NCBI RefSeq assembly: GCF_000003815.2
Contig: NC_049995.1
Span: forward strand, 3,278,788-3,342,787
Source: Branchiostoma floridae
Taxonomy: Eukaryota > Chordata > Leptocardii > Amphioxiformes > Branchiostomatidae
Direction of reading: 5' to 3'
DNA: 64,000 nucleotides
This document shows positions 22,801-35,605 of the stretch, piece after piece; within the stretch, counting starts at the first letter, position 1, and each line of letters opens with the position of its first letter. A program made the translations under genes and the position numbers. Under the pieces are notes generated by a model, which saw only the letters and a list, made by a program, of their open reading frames with translations, ran no database searches and was not told where the DNA came from.

Positions 22801-23758
22801 GGCAATTAAGAATTACGAACAGTCACTTCAGATGAATCAAAGTGTATATGGTGAGGACACTGCACATCCTGACATAGCCTCCTTAATTAGCAACTTGGGT
22901 ACCTCCTGGAGCGACCTCGGTGATCACAGAAAGACGATCGGCTATTATGAACAGTCACTACAGATGATGCGTCGTATCTATGATGAGGACACTGCACATC
23001 CTCGCATAGCCGACATGCTTTATAACTTGGGTTCCGCCTGGAACGACCTTGGTGATCACAGAAACGCTATCGGCTATTACGAGCAGTCACTACAGATGAG
23101 GCGCGTTATCCATGGTGAGGACACAGCACATCCTGACATAGCCGACTCACTTAACAACTTGGGTGTCGCCTGGAGTAAGCTTGGTGATTGTAGAAAGGAG
23201 ATCGACTATTATGAACAATCATTACAGATCAGGCGGAGTATCTATGGTGAGGACACTGCACATCCTGATATAGCCTCCTTATTTAACAACTTGGGTAACG
23301 CCTGGAGTACATTTGGTGATCACAAGAAGGCGATCAGCTATCATGAACAATCACTACAGGTGAAGCGAAGTACCTATAGTGAGGACACTGCACATGCTGA
23401 TATAGCCGACTCACTGAACAACTTGGGTACAATCTGGAGTCACCTTGGTGATCATAAAAAGGCTATCAGCTATCATGAACAATCACTACAGATGAAGCGA
23501 AGTACTTATGGTGATGACACTGCACATCCTGACATAGCCGACTCACTTAACAACTTGGGTGAAGCCTGGGGTTACCTTGGTGATCACAGAAAGGCGATAG
23601 GTTATTTTGAACAGGCATTACAGATGAGGCGAGCTATCTTTAGTGAGGACACTGGACATCCTGACATAGCCGACTCACTTAACAAGTTAATTGTCGCTCG
23701 GAGGAACCTTGGTGATCACAGAAAGGCGATCACGTTTTTGAACAGTCACTACAGATAA
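19842..23758 (+). CDS. NTase-TPR gene 2, exon 5: intact DUF294/GlnD-like nucleotidyltransferase plus about 18 TPRs
   Basis: It opens after TTTTGTGACAG; the carried G plus GC gives Gly. It is open for about 1300 codons to the stop at 23756-23758. The order is a TPR-like unit ([20 protein letters not shown]), a helical linker, the NTase core (GLGSQATG at about 20330, [10 protein letters not shown] with D-x-E at 20372-20380, downstream [17 protein letters not shown]), a helical bundle, then about 18 TPRs of 42 residues ending [10 protein letters not shown]. The GS and D-x-E residues are intact, so catalysis is plausible, but the third acidic residue cannot be placed with certainty. TPR arrays of this type bind peptides or proteins, so a nucleotide-transfer head on a protein-recognition scaffold is the simplest model. 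This copy is the better reference for the family because it has no frameshift or deletion. Confidence 0.9.
21390..23755 (+). repeat. 126-bp coding repeat: about 18 TPR units of gene 2
   Basis: The 42-codon unit is the same as in gene 1 ([19 protein letters not shown] then [14 protein letters not shown]). The unit number differs, and most units cannot be paired one-to-one with the neighbour. Only the array ends (first unit after GEHTAHV, last unit AITFLNSHY) are clearly orthologous in position. Confidence 0.9.
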
Positions 23759-25030
23759 GTGTCTACCCTATGGTGCCTATTGCCAATTGTGAGAACACCC
23801 TGACATTGCGAGCTCAATAAGTAACTATTCACATTATCTATATATTACTAATGGCTACCTCTTTTACTTAAGGATAGCATCTTTTAGTTACAAATATGTT
23901 ATAAATATTTCAGATGACATACTTGAAAAAGATTGCTGAAATGTGCAATTTGTATCTTTTTTTTACTGTACTTAGGGTATTGCATGCTGGACAATGCAAT
24001 TTTACTGATTTTCATTGTGACCGAGTATGTATTTTTTATCAACAATACCACAGATAAGAATTAATACTTGGTTAGCGAATGTTCACTATATACAGGGTTC
24101 TACCCAGAACTTTTTAGTATAGTGGAGGGGCTGGCAAAAATAACCCGCACCAACGCGCTGCACTTTCATGAAAATGGGTTCATTTTGCAATGACAGAGGG
24201 GGTCAAATACTACAAATATAATATACTGTTGTTATTCCTTTGTTGTGAAGTGGCAAAACTACTATTGTTTTGATCATTGCTCATTCACAAGTTTTTGCAG
24301 ACAATACTGACTGGAAAAGTGATGCCACTTGGTACAAAAATCTGTGAATTGTCATTAATCTTAGCAAAACTAACAAAGAAAATAGGGAAGAAACACACTA
24401 AATTTGAAAAATAGTATAGTGGAGCTGGCTGAGAGTATAGTGGAGGGCCTCCCTTATTCCACTCTCTGGGGAGAACCCTGATATATATACATAGGAATGC
24501 GTAGTTTTCTTGTAGGTGACACACTACTAGACCAGAAATGTACAAACTTTAATACAACAGACAAAATATTGACCTATATCATGTCATCTGAAAAAGAACG
24601 ATGTAAATAGAGAACTCCATATTTGTCTACATATGTTTTAAGAAGAGACAATAGATTTAAGCCAAAGATGGATGATATTATTGTCTTATTTGCATTTAGC
24701 CCATATTGGACATTTATATGCCATAAAGTCCCTTGCCATTGTAACTATCTATCTTAATCATACCGCTGCTCTTCTAGGGCGTTAATTATTACTGCCGACT
24801 GTGTTCATTACTTGTGAAGGCATTTTATATTAGCAGATAAGTAATTTGTAAAGTTCCCCAATGAAGTCATTGTCATTAAATAACCCAATTTTATTCACAC
24901 TACCTTCCACAACTGTAAATTATATAAAACGACATGTTTTGTATCAATAACAATTTTAACTCTTCAGAATTAAGAACAATCCGTATCTTTATGATAAGAG
25001 CAGTACAAGAAGATAAGAACAGACAGTACA
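23759..25030. other. 3' flank of NTase-TPR gene 2, paralogous to 14461-15500
   Basis: Blocks match in the same order as after gene 1, interrupted by a MITE at 24093-24480. The shared order shows that the duplication unit extended at least 1 kb past the stop codons. No gene is seen. Confidence 0.65.
24093..24480 (+). mobile_element. CAGGG-terminated hAT-like MITE (388 bp)
   Basis: The ends are CAGGGTTCTACCCAGA and TCTGGGGAGAACCCTG, near-perfect inverted repeats. The body repeats AGTATAGTGGAGG near both ends. It is inserted in a TA-rich stretch (ACTATATA on the left, ATATATAT on the right), so the target duplication cannot be defined with certainty. The same site after gene 1 lacks it, so it arrived after the gene duplication. 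Confidence 0.7.
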
Positions 25031-26686
25031 TTTTGTATGGTATAAGATTTATTCAAATTACATTTAATTTATCATCAACCCTTTCCTCTACTTGAAATAT
25101 TGACAGCATGTTTCGTGTAGACTGTAAAATACATTTCCATTAGATTGCATTGAAATATTTTAGATTTTATTTTTCTTAACCATAAAACCACCTACAGGCG
25201 CAACACATCAGTTATGTACACTCATCAAGCAGTACATAGCCGAGTTTTGCTGAACCCCCGACCCCGGCGCAGTTAGTCAGTCACTAGTCATAGTCATACG
25301 GTGTATTACAGCCCGTTGGGGTTATACCGCCCCTTATATATATATATATATATACGGGGTAGCATGCCCTTTCTTCTAGCAGGTTTCCCGTCCGGGCGAA
25401 TGATGTAAATCACCATGTGGCTGATACGGTATGGAGGTTCGCCAGACCGGTACCTCCATCCGGGTGATTTGAAGTCAACAGCAGAGCCCTCAATACGTAA
25501 TCCTTTTCAATTTCGAAGGTATAATTCTGTACTTTGAGCTTATTTCTCTAGAGCTTTGCTCCGCGTAGGTTTGCCCACTCACTAGCGCCGTCTAGCGGCA
25601 GCTCTGACCCTGCAGCATGGCTTGTCTATTCGATCTTCGCAACCTTGCAATGACGAAGGCTTCGAAAAGCAACTGAACGAGGGGTTCGGTTTTTTAAGTA
25701 AAAAATACCTCAACTTCAACAGAATCAACTTCATATGTCAACAAAAACAAACAAACAAATCAAAAAGTAACGTTGAAACGACCTGGCCTCTCATTGGTTG
25801 CTGGCCGATCATAGAGACAATTCAACGCGATCTGTGCTTTCTTTGGGAACGCGAAATTTGCAAAATATCTGACCAAAACAATTTCTTAAAGAAAAACATT
25901 GATTTTTCAACTACAAAATTTCACAGATTGTAAATAAAGTAAGTGGCAAAATCAGGGAAAGTGCTACCAGTCTGTCAATGTTGATTTTGTCCCACACAAA
26001 TCTATGTGTACACACTTCTCTTATCAATATTTACACTTCTTTAACCCACGAGGTATTTCTGCGGACTTTGAAACACCGGACTAAGAGTTTGAGGGTCGTG
26101 CTTTTTCTACAAGCCGATTAGTGAATAATCCACAAACACGCGGCTTAAAGGTGGATCTTCGCAAATCCGCGATCTCTTAGTCCCCTACTCAATATTCTCT
26201 CCAAGTTCTAGAACGTTATTATGCGGTGGAGCGTGCCGTCCCTTGGGCGACCACTCGTACACCAAGCCGGGAGGATCACTTTGGGGGATAAGCAAACACT
26301 GCAGTTGTACCGAGGCCTTTGTTTCAAGGGGCCGTGACGATTTCAGGCGCCGTAATCACTGCCCGATAACCCTTCAAAAGCGCCTCTTGGCAACAATTCA
26401 CCCGTGAACATCACAAGTAGGGAGGAATGATCACATATTTTCTTCAAACCGTGCGACATTGATAGCAGTCTATTGCTTTCCTGTACCTCAATTGAATATT
26501 TTTATTTTGATACCCCTTATCGTATTAGACTATTTATAATAGTCGTACAATGTAAGGAATTTTTTAATAGTAGAATGCTAAAATTAACGACATTAATTAA
26601 CCAAGGAGAGAAACAAAGCACAAATCGTCAGTCCTGCCGCTTAGCCGCGAACTCTTTGTGAAACGTTTGTTTAGTGCGCGCACGCT
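25031..26686. other. Intergenic, no gene seen
   Basis: A (TA)n run lies near 25336-25354. A GC-richer stretch at about 25240-25620 contains short palindromic pieces (CCCGTCCGGGCG, ACCATGTGG), probably an old repeat. The open frames at 25622-25933 and 26473-26661 lack recognisable protein character. Confidence 0.4.
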
Positions 26687-26761
26687 GATTGGTCGGGAGT
26701 TCAAAGCGATTTAGTGACGTCACAGCGCCGTGATTCAGATGTCAGAAGCAGTCTTATAAAG
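26687..26761 (+). promoter_or_regulatory. Compact promoter: inverted CCAAT, CRE, TATA
   Basis: GATTGG at 26687-26692 is an inverted CCAAT box, TGACGTCA at 26715-26722 is a perfect cAMP-response element, and TTATAAAG at 26754-26761 is a TATA box. Order and spacing are typical of a focused RNA polymerase II promoter and predict initiation near 26785. The first long + strand exon follows at 26958. One short upstream ORF (ATG at 26896, 7 codons) and an overlapping out-of-frame ATG at 26950 could dampen translation. Confidence 0.65.
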
Positions 26762-26957
26762 AGAGCGAAGCACTTGTTATGGTGCAGGTCTGGCGTGACC
26801 ACGTATTCTGCCGTGATTCCTCTTTAGAGGCTAAAACGTGCGTCAGATAGTGACTAAGCGGCGTATTTTGGACGCTTTCACCTGAGGGGAAGAATATGTC
26901 TTGGTCAGGGAAGCGATAGGGGTGTTTCTGACAGGAAAGAAAGCCAGGGATGCGAAT

Positions 26958-27533
26958 ATGGGGTCGGGGTCCAGCAAGAAAACGTCGGAAGACAAACCAC
27001 AGGGAGGCGTCAAGGGGCACGTGCAAAACGGCAAAACCAGGAAAACCATCCCGCAAGACCACGGGAGAGAAGACGGGAAGGAAAGAGGCGGTGAGAAACG
27101 ACAGAAACGGGACTCGAGATCTCTGAGTGTTGGTGTTGGTGAAAATACTGGGAGGAAATCACCGTACTGGCAGACTGAGAGTGATTTTTCTGTGTCTAAA
27201 AACGTGGACGCTGAAGTGAATATTCTAACGGGAGAGCTGGACGAAGCGCTACGGGACAACAGGCAGTACACCGGCGGCAGGCAACCCGCCAACGCCCGGC
27301 AACAAAAACCGCACGCCGGGGACTCCAACAACCATCAGACTTCTAACAGCCTTGCCGTCAAGAATGACAGAAACGCTGGCCGAAGAGAGCCAAGCTTGAC
27401 TCCCGAGGGTAGAACTCGTATCTCCCCGAGGCTGGGGAAGGATCCCGACGGCACGGGAGACGACTCGGGGGTCGAAAACTACTCGCCCGAAATCGACCAC
27501 GAGATAGAAGACACCCTAGCGCCATCGTACCAG
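26958..27533 (+). CDS. Cystin-1-like candidate, exon 1 (N-myristoylation signal, disordered body)
   Basis: The exon encodes 192 residues and ends TAC CAG|GTGAGT, phase 0. The start is MGSGSSKK, a textbook N-myristoylation signal followed by basic residues; it is the first in-frame ATG after the promoter. The rest is highly polar and low in hydrophobics (many K, R, D, G, S), so probably disordered, with one amphipathic piece NILTGELDEALRDNRQY. Cystin-1 is a small myristoylated ciliary-membrane protein that begins MGSGSS. Here the start and the far C-terminus match it, and the middle does not clearly do so. Four exons with consistent phases (26958-27533, 35296-35349, 43058-43197, 57192-57270) give about 282 residues. 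The identity is inference from the two ends. Confidence 0.6.
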
Positions 27534-28604
27534 GTGAGTCGGGCTATCATTTTTCTCATCAGTCGCTACCTATGGGGTCATGTTTCACAGGACGGATATC
27601 AGACGACAGATGTAGTGACTCAGTATTTTTAGTACCACTCCTAAAAATATCTACTCTCCAACTAAAGGGTATCCTAGAGCTTCTTTTTGACGCCTTTTAA
27701 GTCGTTTTGTTTTTAATCGAGATTTGTTCTCGGTTAGAATTCTTGATTAGAAGTCGAGATAAATAATGCCCAAAAGACGTTCAAAACATGCAAGAGACAA
27801 ACCTCCACTTGGAGAGCACAAATACTACCCCCCTCCTAATCCTTCCGTTCCTTAAACTGCAAGAGGATATGTGCAACATTCCCACGATGACCCCTTGTAA
27901 ATAGAAGGGGCCAGTCCTCTTTTGTACATAGTTTAGTGTACACAAACTTAGTGCCCGGCCGTTTCAGGAATCTTGCTCAGGCGTAGGACGACTCCCGGCA
28001 ACGCAAGCCGCCAAGGGGCCCAATTGGAACAAAAAACACCCTTGTATGCAGAAAGAATTGTCCCCATTCACTAAAGGCAAGGTCCCCCTTTTTTAGAGGG
28101 GTAGGCTCGTATGTATACAAGTGGTCTATAGGCAGGACGTGCTATAGTAGGGTGGTTAGCAACGAGGCGACCACGAAACACACACAAAACACGCAAATTA
28201 CGACCAAATGAAAAGCCACTAATGCAACACGTTGTTGTGTGCGCCCAAACCACTTTCCTTAAAATGTTTGCAATTTTCGTTGTCCTGGATTGAATTCTTA
28301 CAAAGAAAACTCCATTTTCAACATCTACTCATAGATTCTGGTTGATATACAAACATATAGGTATCAAAGATTTGTTGATAAAACTCGCGGTAAAAACAAC
28401 ACAAACAACGCCGTCGTTCCGTGGTAAAATGATCGCCCCTTCGGACCAAAACGTGCCCTGCCTAATTGAATTATCGCCGCCGTAAAATCAACTTATCCCC
28501 GGTAACTATATATGGTCATCAAAACGTGGAACGCATTCAGGACTAATTGAATCAAACAGGTGTCATGATACAACCCATGACCCCCGTGGACAGTTGAAAC
28601 ACGC

Positions 28605-29130
28605 ATTCAATTTGTTTTATCTTCGATTAAATCATGATCTAATACGAATTTGTGTTTTGAAATGGATACAAATTATAGTATTTCAATACAACAAGCCTTT
28701 AAAAAAAGGATTGTACTTTGATTCACAATCAAAAGTACATCTGAGCTACAACGGCGTCGACAAAAAAACACATACATCCAATTTGGTTTACCTTTGATTA
28801 AATCATGATCTAATACGTATTTTTGTTTTGAAATGGATACAAATTATAGTATTTCAATACAGATAGCCTTTAAAAAGATATAAAAGAGATTGTACTTTAA
28901 TTTATTCTCAATCAAAAGTACATCTGAGCTACAACGAGGTCGACCAAGAAACGTACATCCTATCTGATTTACCTTTGATTAAATCATGATCTAAGAAAAA
29001 TTTTCTTTATCAAATGGAAAGAAAACATAATGTTTCAATGCAACTAGCCTTTGAAAAGATATAAATGAAGATTGTACTTTGATTTATTCACAATCCAAAG
29101 TACACCGGAGCTAGCTATAACGGGGTCGAC
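28605..29130 (+). repeat. Three tandem copies of a 170-185 bp repeat
   Basis: Each copy runs from TTGATTAAATCATGATCTAA, through GAAATGGA.A.AAA..ATA.T.TTTCAAT and A..AGCCTTT..AAA, to CAATC.AAAGTACA...GAGCTA.AACG..GTCGAC. Copies start near 28623, 28794 and 28976. The third copy is the most diverged. It is non-coding. Confidence 0.8.
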
Positions 29131-31194
29131 CGTTTTTGTTTGCTCTTCCCTCCTCTAAAATCAATTTTGAAACGTCCCCACCGAAATCGTTACTGGAATA
29201 CAAAGGTGTTGCGTGGGAACACTGTAACCATTTATTATCGTACCAATGAAAATACAATTACGTAAGTCAATTAGGCGTTCAAGCATTCTATTGGTGGTTT
29301 GATTTATCTTGGGTTGCGTGCAAGGGTGCGAAACACGCTAACGACACATTGAAAACACATTGACTAGCAACCGTAGATACAAATGCAAAAGAAGAGTGTT
29401 TCGTCCAGTCTCGCATTGGAAAAAAAAATAGATATTTGTTCGCATGTCAGCAACAATTCCACAAAGAAGAAAAAAAGAATTCGCAATAATGTTCTTAGTG
29501 AGGCACTGACATAGTAGTCTCAAATTGTGCATTGACCTTATCATATTGATATATGATACTTTACATACACGAAACTGGTACATTTCTTTGTGTTCTATTG
29601 TTCTAAAAAAACAGTCTAGAACAATAAGAGCCCATAAGAGTAGGTAGCAGAAAATCATCGAGGTTTTATGTTAATATCGATTAATCTAAAAAAAGTCACC
29701 AAAATTGTATTATGGATTTTTCCGTTTATTTTCTGAAGTGCTCTCAGATTATAATAACAAAATGTGACATGCTTCATATTTTATGCCTGGTTGAGTTCAT
29801 TCAAAACGGATTATGTAACGTCCCAAATGTATTTTGAAATATGATAAATTTTCATTGATATAACAGACATATAGCATACTTAAGCAACTTTTTCATTGAT
29901 AATCTCAATAAAGTTAGATTGAAATTCAACTTTACATAAGGTAACATTACGAGATTTTTGTTATTTCCATTGGCCTTGATAACATCGATTTTTTCCTGAG
30001 TCCATTCTTCGACAAGTGGTAGAGAATGCAGAACTTAATACTCCCGAACGTTATACCAGTACTTAATATTAAAAACAAGAAGCGCTTTGTTCTAAACCTC
30101 TGGTTCAGACTTTTAGTAGCAACGCCCATTATAGATAGTCTACTTCAAACTCTAAAGTGCTGTTGTATAGGTTTTCAAAATAAAAGTCTTAAACCAAGAA
30201 ATAAAAAATAAAAACATAAAATTTGACAGAAGCGTAGACAAGATCTTATTGGTCAAACCGCTAATTACCATTCTCTCATTGGTTGAACTGCTAATCATGA
30301 TAGGCAGTCGCGTGCTGTAATTTAACAGTATAATCTACAACACTGGCATTTCAAGTGCGTACCCACCTACACAAAATCAATACTAAAGGTTGGCGTTTAG
30401 TATCAATGATTTACATGGCACGGAGATATCAAGATTTCAACCTTTTAATAGATAGCCTTTGTACCGTACGAAACACATAATTAGTACATTGTTGTAGGAC
30501 GCGTCTTTGAACCCGTCACATTTGGCGAAAATCGATCGGACGACGATTTTGAGGCAATCGCCCGAGCCTCGCTAATGGTAATAATAACTTAATTTGTAAT
30601 AATAATAACATAACTTGTTCAAGGTACAAAGAATGGCTTATATGTGACAGGGACGGTTTTCAGGTGAAAAATACGCGCAACCCTCTGTCGATCTTAAATA
30701 TGGCCGATCTCCCATCGATACGCCCGAAGATCGTGGATAATGTGACAGGGGTATCAAGCAAATCACGATCTTAACCATATTTGCCACGCGATCACAAACT
30801 GAATGCATTCTTGGGATAGACGTAAATGCATCGTACGAAATTCATCTGCCTTGCTACGAAAATGGTTTTCTTAGATTCTTGTCGGTAGTTAGTTCAGTCA
30901 CAGCCTGCTTGACAATTCTACGACATCAAAAATCGTTCGGGCGTTTGAACAAGAAGTTTCGTCAACGCAACAGGAAATGTATTCCTTTGCATGGGGGGTT
31001 TCCGTTTGATCGCAGACCTTTGATTTAGAATTCCACTGTTGCATTTGTACGGCTTGGGGCAACGCAGCTTCCATAAAGGCATCCGGTTAGCGGTACCATT
31101 TTGTTTGCGGTTTGACAGTGGCAGTCTTACTCAGTTCTTTGTTGACCCTTGCCTAATATGTAACTCGACGAATAACTTCTAGGCTCTGTGTCGG

Positions 31195-31770
31195 AAAACC
31201 TGTAGAACGGTAGTTAGTAAACAGAAACAAGAAGCAGGCAAAAAACGGTATACTACGGTAGCAAGCACAAAACAGTGGCAGTGAGTAAAAGTTATCGGCC
31301 GGAAAAACGAGGGCTACGAGATATAGAATCAGTAATCATCAAAAGCGGTATCAAGCATAAAACACTGGCAAGTAGAAAACGGCAGGACATTTCTGGACAT
31401 ACCTCAAAACGGTAGCAGCCAGGAAACAGCACAGTAGCTAGCAGCAGACGGTAGCTTGAGAAGAACCGTATCAACCAAAACGGTAGCATGCTGCAGCCGG
31501 GAAACAGTAGCAAGCAGCTAACGGCAGCAGCAAGAAAATGGTAGCAACCAAAAACTGTAGCAAACAGAACACGGTAGCAAACAGAACACGGTAGTAACTA
31601 GGAAACAGAAGCGAAATAAAAACAGTAGTAACCAAAACGGTAGCAGCCAGAAAACGGTAGCTAACAGCAAACGGTAGCAGCATAAAAACGGTACGTAGTA
31701 ACCAAAAATTGTAGCAAACAGAGAACTATTTCATTCAGAAAACGGTAGCGGACAAAAACGGCAAATTTAC
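31195..31770 (+). repeat. Degenerate minisatellite, about 20-bp unit with A(A)ACGGTAGC
   Basis: AACGGTAGC or AACAGTAGC recurs every 15-30 bp, separated by AACCAAA or AGCAGA-type spacers. Minus-strand frames over it (31292-31683) translate as a Leu/Phe-rich repeat and are not genes. Confidence 0.75.
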
Positions 31771-34700
31771 CGATAATACTTCACCATCATCTGCAATGAA
31801 TGCTACATTATAATTCTCCATAGAACACTTTTAGTTTAAGCGTAATAAACATTTGATTTTTCAAATCATACCTTAATGGCATCTTTATCTTATTCTATTT
31901 CCTTTTTTCGCAAGGCTTACTATTTAAAGATCTCAGCTTTAACTGGGGCACCAAAAATTCTTCTAAAAGTAGACCTAATTCCCGGTCTGATGTTTCTCAG
32001 CACTTAGTCATATTAGCGGCTTTAGTAACCATGGTTACGGCTTCAGTGTATGACGTGTTCTTAGATTTTATAGTCCCGCTTCTGAACCAAAAAATCTTAT
32101 GTTGGACGTACTCTTATGACTTAAAGTTATTCTAAGGACAAGGCCTTTTATAATTCACGCACCAATTTCCAAGAATTGATGTATTTAATCATCCCATCTA
32201 TCCATCAATTGCAACATAGAGAGATATATGAGCTCCCATTTCTTTGTTCACGTTTTTCTTGCTCGCTCATAGTGTAAATATATCTTTAAATTTGTCCCTT
32301 TTTACAAACGCTTTGCTATACTGACGCGTTGAAAACGGCGCCATATAAGAACAAAAACACAGCGACATAAAAAGCTACAAATCCGTTAGGAGCTTGATCT
32401 TAAAACAACACAAAACAGGACAATCTTTATTCTAAAATAAATTTCTGTATATGCTTCGTTTTTAATTCTATATGCTAGTGAAAAATAAGAAATTAGTCAT
32501 ATCCTTTGTATCCTAAAATAACTAACCTTAGAAATAAGTCGTAAAATCATTTTAAAGAAAAGCTTTATTTAATACCTTTAGAATTACTTCCCGATCATGC
32601 TTCTTATACAAAGTAATCCAATACACTTACTGTGAGTGCCACGTGCTCAAAACACGCGACAAACGTTGTCTGGTGAAAGGCCAAGACTTTAAAGTGTCAA
32701 TCAAAGACATAGCCTACATTTTTCCGAGGTTGAAAATTGACGTGGTACAAAATATACACACACTCTCCTAATACATATAAAACTTAAAGAAAATGGAAAA
32801 ACAGATTCCATCAGATTTTCCCTGTTTAGAACAAAATTATGAGTCATATATTCTTTGTAAAAGCAATATTATTCATTACAGAGTGTAGAAGATATGTACC
32901 GTGTTCGATAGTGCGTGTAAGTTGTGTTTGAATCCTAGCCTACGGCGACTGGACGGACCAACGCGAAGGGTTGTACGTGCGGATAGACACTCGTAAAGAG
33001 TCGGTCTATTATACAAACGCGGGGGGGGGGGGATGCTGGTATTTAGACGTTAGACAGCGGGATTTGATTTTTTCTTTCTAGAATTGACGAAATTCACGAT
33101 GATTTGCACGCCTTTCAACTAAAAAAACCCACAATACTGCTTTGCTTGGTTTCATCCGTAGCCCTCGTTGGGCCTTTGACATTTTCACCACTTTAGGTGT
33201 ACTGACTTTGAAGGACGGTACGTGAAAGTATATTTAATTGGCGTTTGATCCATGCAAGGTTGTTGATCCATGTAAGATATCACGAAGAGCCCTGGCTTTG
33301 CGTCCATTTCTATTTGCTAAGCTACTCAGTTTTACAAATTTCATGTAACTCTATTGACCTTTGATTTCATAAAAATATGTATAACGAAAATAAACTGTAT
33401 ATGGTTGAAGTATATGTCCATGCTTCAAAGAATACGGACATTAAAGACAACCAGAAAAAAATTGCGTTTTGAAAATTGCGCATAATTTTTCTGGGTTCCA
33501 AACGGACCTACTCGAACTAGTCACACATTCTGTTATATGATATATACAACAATAAGTATGCATATACACAGTATTGTGTCAATCTACAAAACAAACGTAT
33601 ACGTAGCCTAGAAGACGGTATAGTAGATAATAATTGACAAAGTCCCAAAGTGTATTTTGCTTCGGAAAAAATAATGTTCCATAGGTAATTTCGAAAATAT
33701 AATACCTTCTTGGTCTGCACGGAGCCCGCTTGGATGTCTGAGAGTCAAACAGATCAATTATGATATAATTGTGCCAAAAATTCGTAGATCAAATCATTCC
33801 GTGTAAAGGCCCTAGACCACTTTAGGACACGTGTATTTTGTTTAACGTTAAGAGAAACCTAAACAACGTACACTTCAATAGGTAACCGAGCTCTCGAAAT
33901 TTATGACATCATATCTAAAAATATAACCTATCTATTTCCACTCAACAAAGAGGGACAAAAGACGAAAAACACGTTTATTGAAACTCTGTCAACTGTAGCA
34001 ACAAACCCTCTTGGAACCGTACTTCATTTATTTTTAAAGAGAAAGTGATATTTGTTTTGCTTCCCGAAATTCGGAGTTTTTCAAAACAAGAAGCGTTACC
34101 TCTTCTTATAGATACGTGAATAGGAAATTTGCTACATGTTTATTTTATGACATACAGGTAGGAAAATACTCGGTACATTTTCGGCCACCCCCGTCTTTAG
34201 TACCCCACGTGCCCTTTGCTTTTAAGTCAGGAAACCCCAGATGGGGTGGTGTAAATTTCATACCGTTTCGTGTAACCGAATCAGACACAAGGCCACCTGT
34301 GGTTGGCCCCACCAAGATTCAATTAACCCAAACAAAACAAAAAGGGGTGGGGAGCACTTACCAACCGACAGGGTAGATTTAAAACAACGTAGCGGTCTAC
34401 TTCAACCCAGTGGTTGGCAACACTTAAAATGAAGTAAAGCATTGCTTGACGACATGTTATACGGAACGGTTTTGATAACGTTTGGTTTAATTATTTTTAA
34501 ACATTCTCATACAAAGCAACGCCTTAGAAACGGTTTTAAACAACAGGACACACATACAATTGTATTCGTAACAGTATAGGGAGGGGGTTTTGTGTGTGAC
34601 CGCATTTAACCTCCAGTCGCAACACTATCTAGTTACGTTGGTTGTGGTAGGATAGCCATGTAACCTTGACCGCTAACATTGTTGAAATCACTCACTGCCA

Positions 34701-35295
34701 AAAGTTGAAGTCAACCTGAAAACAGTTGCCAGACTTATTCAAAGCATACAATACATCTTCTGGACGCCCCGACTTAGGATAGAATCTGAACAGTGCGGTA
34801 ACCGGCCAGGTAACGTTACAGGTAGTTATTACGTATACTGCCATCTGAAATTGACTGATCCCGACAGTCCATCACAATTAGCAGTTCAACCAATGAAAGC
34901 GTAACAATTATGTGGCCAAGCAATGAGACAACGGCTACATGTTCGTCAAATATTTACTGTTTACTATTTTTGTTTTCATTTCTACGTTCTGACCAAGGAG
35001 GGCGGGGCAACATGGGATCACAAATCTTTTGAATATCGGGTGTTCCATCTAGCAACCACAAAGATGACGTGTGTAATTGTCCTTAAAGTACTAATTTCAA
35101 AATTTAGAAGTTACTCCATATTTTCCTGCATACAGTCGCTAAACACATTTTTATCACAACAATTAGATTTTGATTATATTTTGCATGTATGTGACATTCT
35201 GCATTGCTCCCTAAAATTGTTGGCTCCTAGCGGTTATGCTAAGGTACTGCAGGTGTTTTTTTGCTTAGCGATTTACAATTTTTTCGTTTTTGTAG

Positions 35296-35349
35296 GTGCA
35301 GAGACCTGTACCAGTGGATGTGGAGAGATTTAAAGCTGCCAACAAAAAT
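35296..35349 (+). CDS. Cystin-like candidate, exon 2
   Basis: This 54-bp exon, phase 0 on both sides, encodes VQRPVPVDVERFKAANKN between TTTTCGTTTTTGTAG and GTAAGT. A second acceptor AG four bases later would drop only two residues. The polypyrimidine tract is strong and the coding run is protein-like. Membership in the same gene rests on phase and position. Confidence 0.55.
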
Positions 35350-35605
35350 GTAAGTATTAAACAGTTTCACTTAGTCACATCACAAACGAAAACTTTGGGA
35401 GGGAAATATTTTACATTAGCTGGCAAATGTCACCTGCTAATATCACTCATTCACAAAGTCCTTTCAAAATCCAACCAGCTTCTCTATTATAACAATACTG
35501 CTATATGATGAATAGGTCCAAAGTGAGCTGCCAACAAAGATGTAAGTTATACATTTTTACTTAGTCACATCACCAATGAAACGATAAGGGAAATATTTTA
35601 CATTA

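Larger units (their letters stand above)
27534..35295 (+). other. Large intron 1 of the cystin-like gene
   Basis: It begins GTGAGT and ends TTTTTGTAG. No coding segment is supported in it. It contains a three-copy tandem repeat at 28605-29130, a degenerate CGGTAGC minisatellite at 31195-31770 and a poly-G tract near 33021. The remainder is AT-rich, apparently unique sequence. Confidence 0.5.

Noticed and set aside
7198-23758. Nephrocystin-3 or kinesin light chain as the identity of the TPR genes
   Set aside because: The TPR type is similar, but neither of those proteins has the GlnD/DUF294-like nucleotidyltransferase core seen here.
26843-27500. Long minus-strand frames opposite exon 1 of the cystin-like gene
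   Set aside because: They are antisense shadows of a GC-rich coding exon, without start or splice support. The + strand has promoter, myristoylation start and donor.
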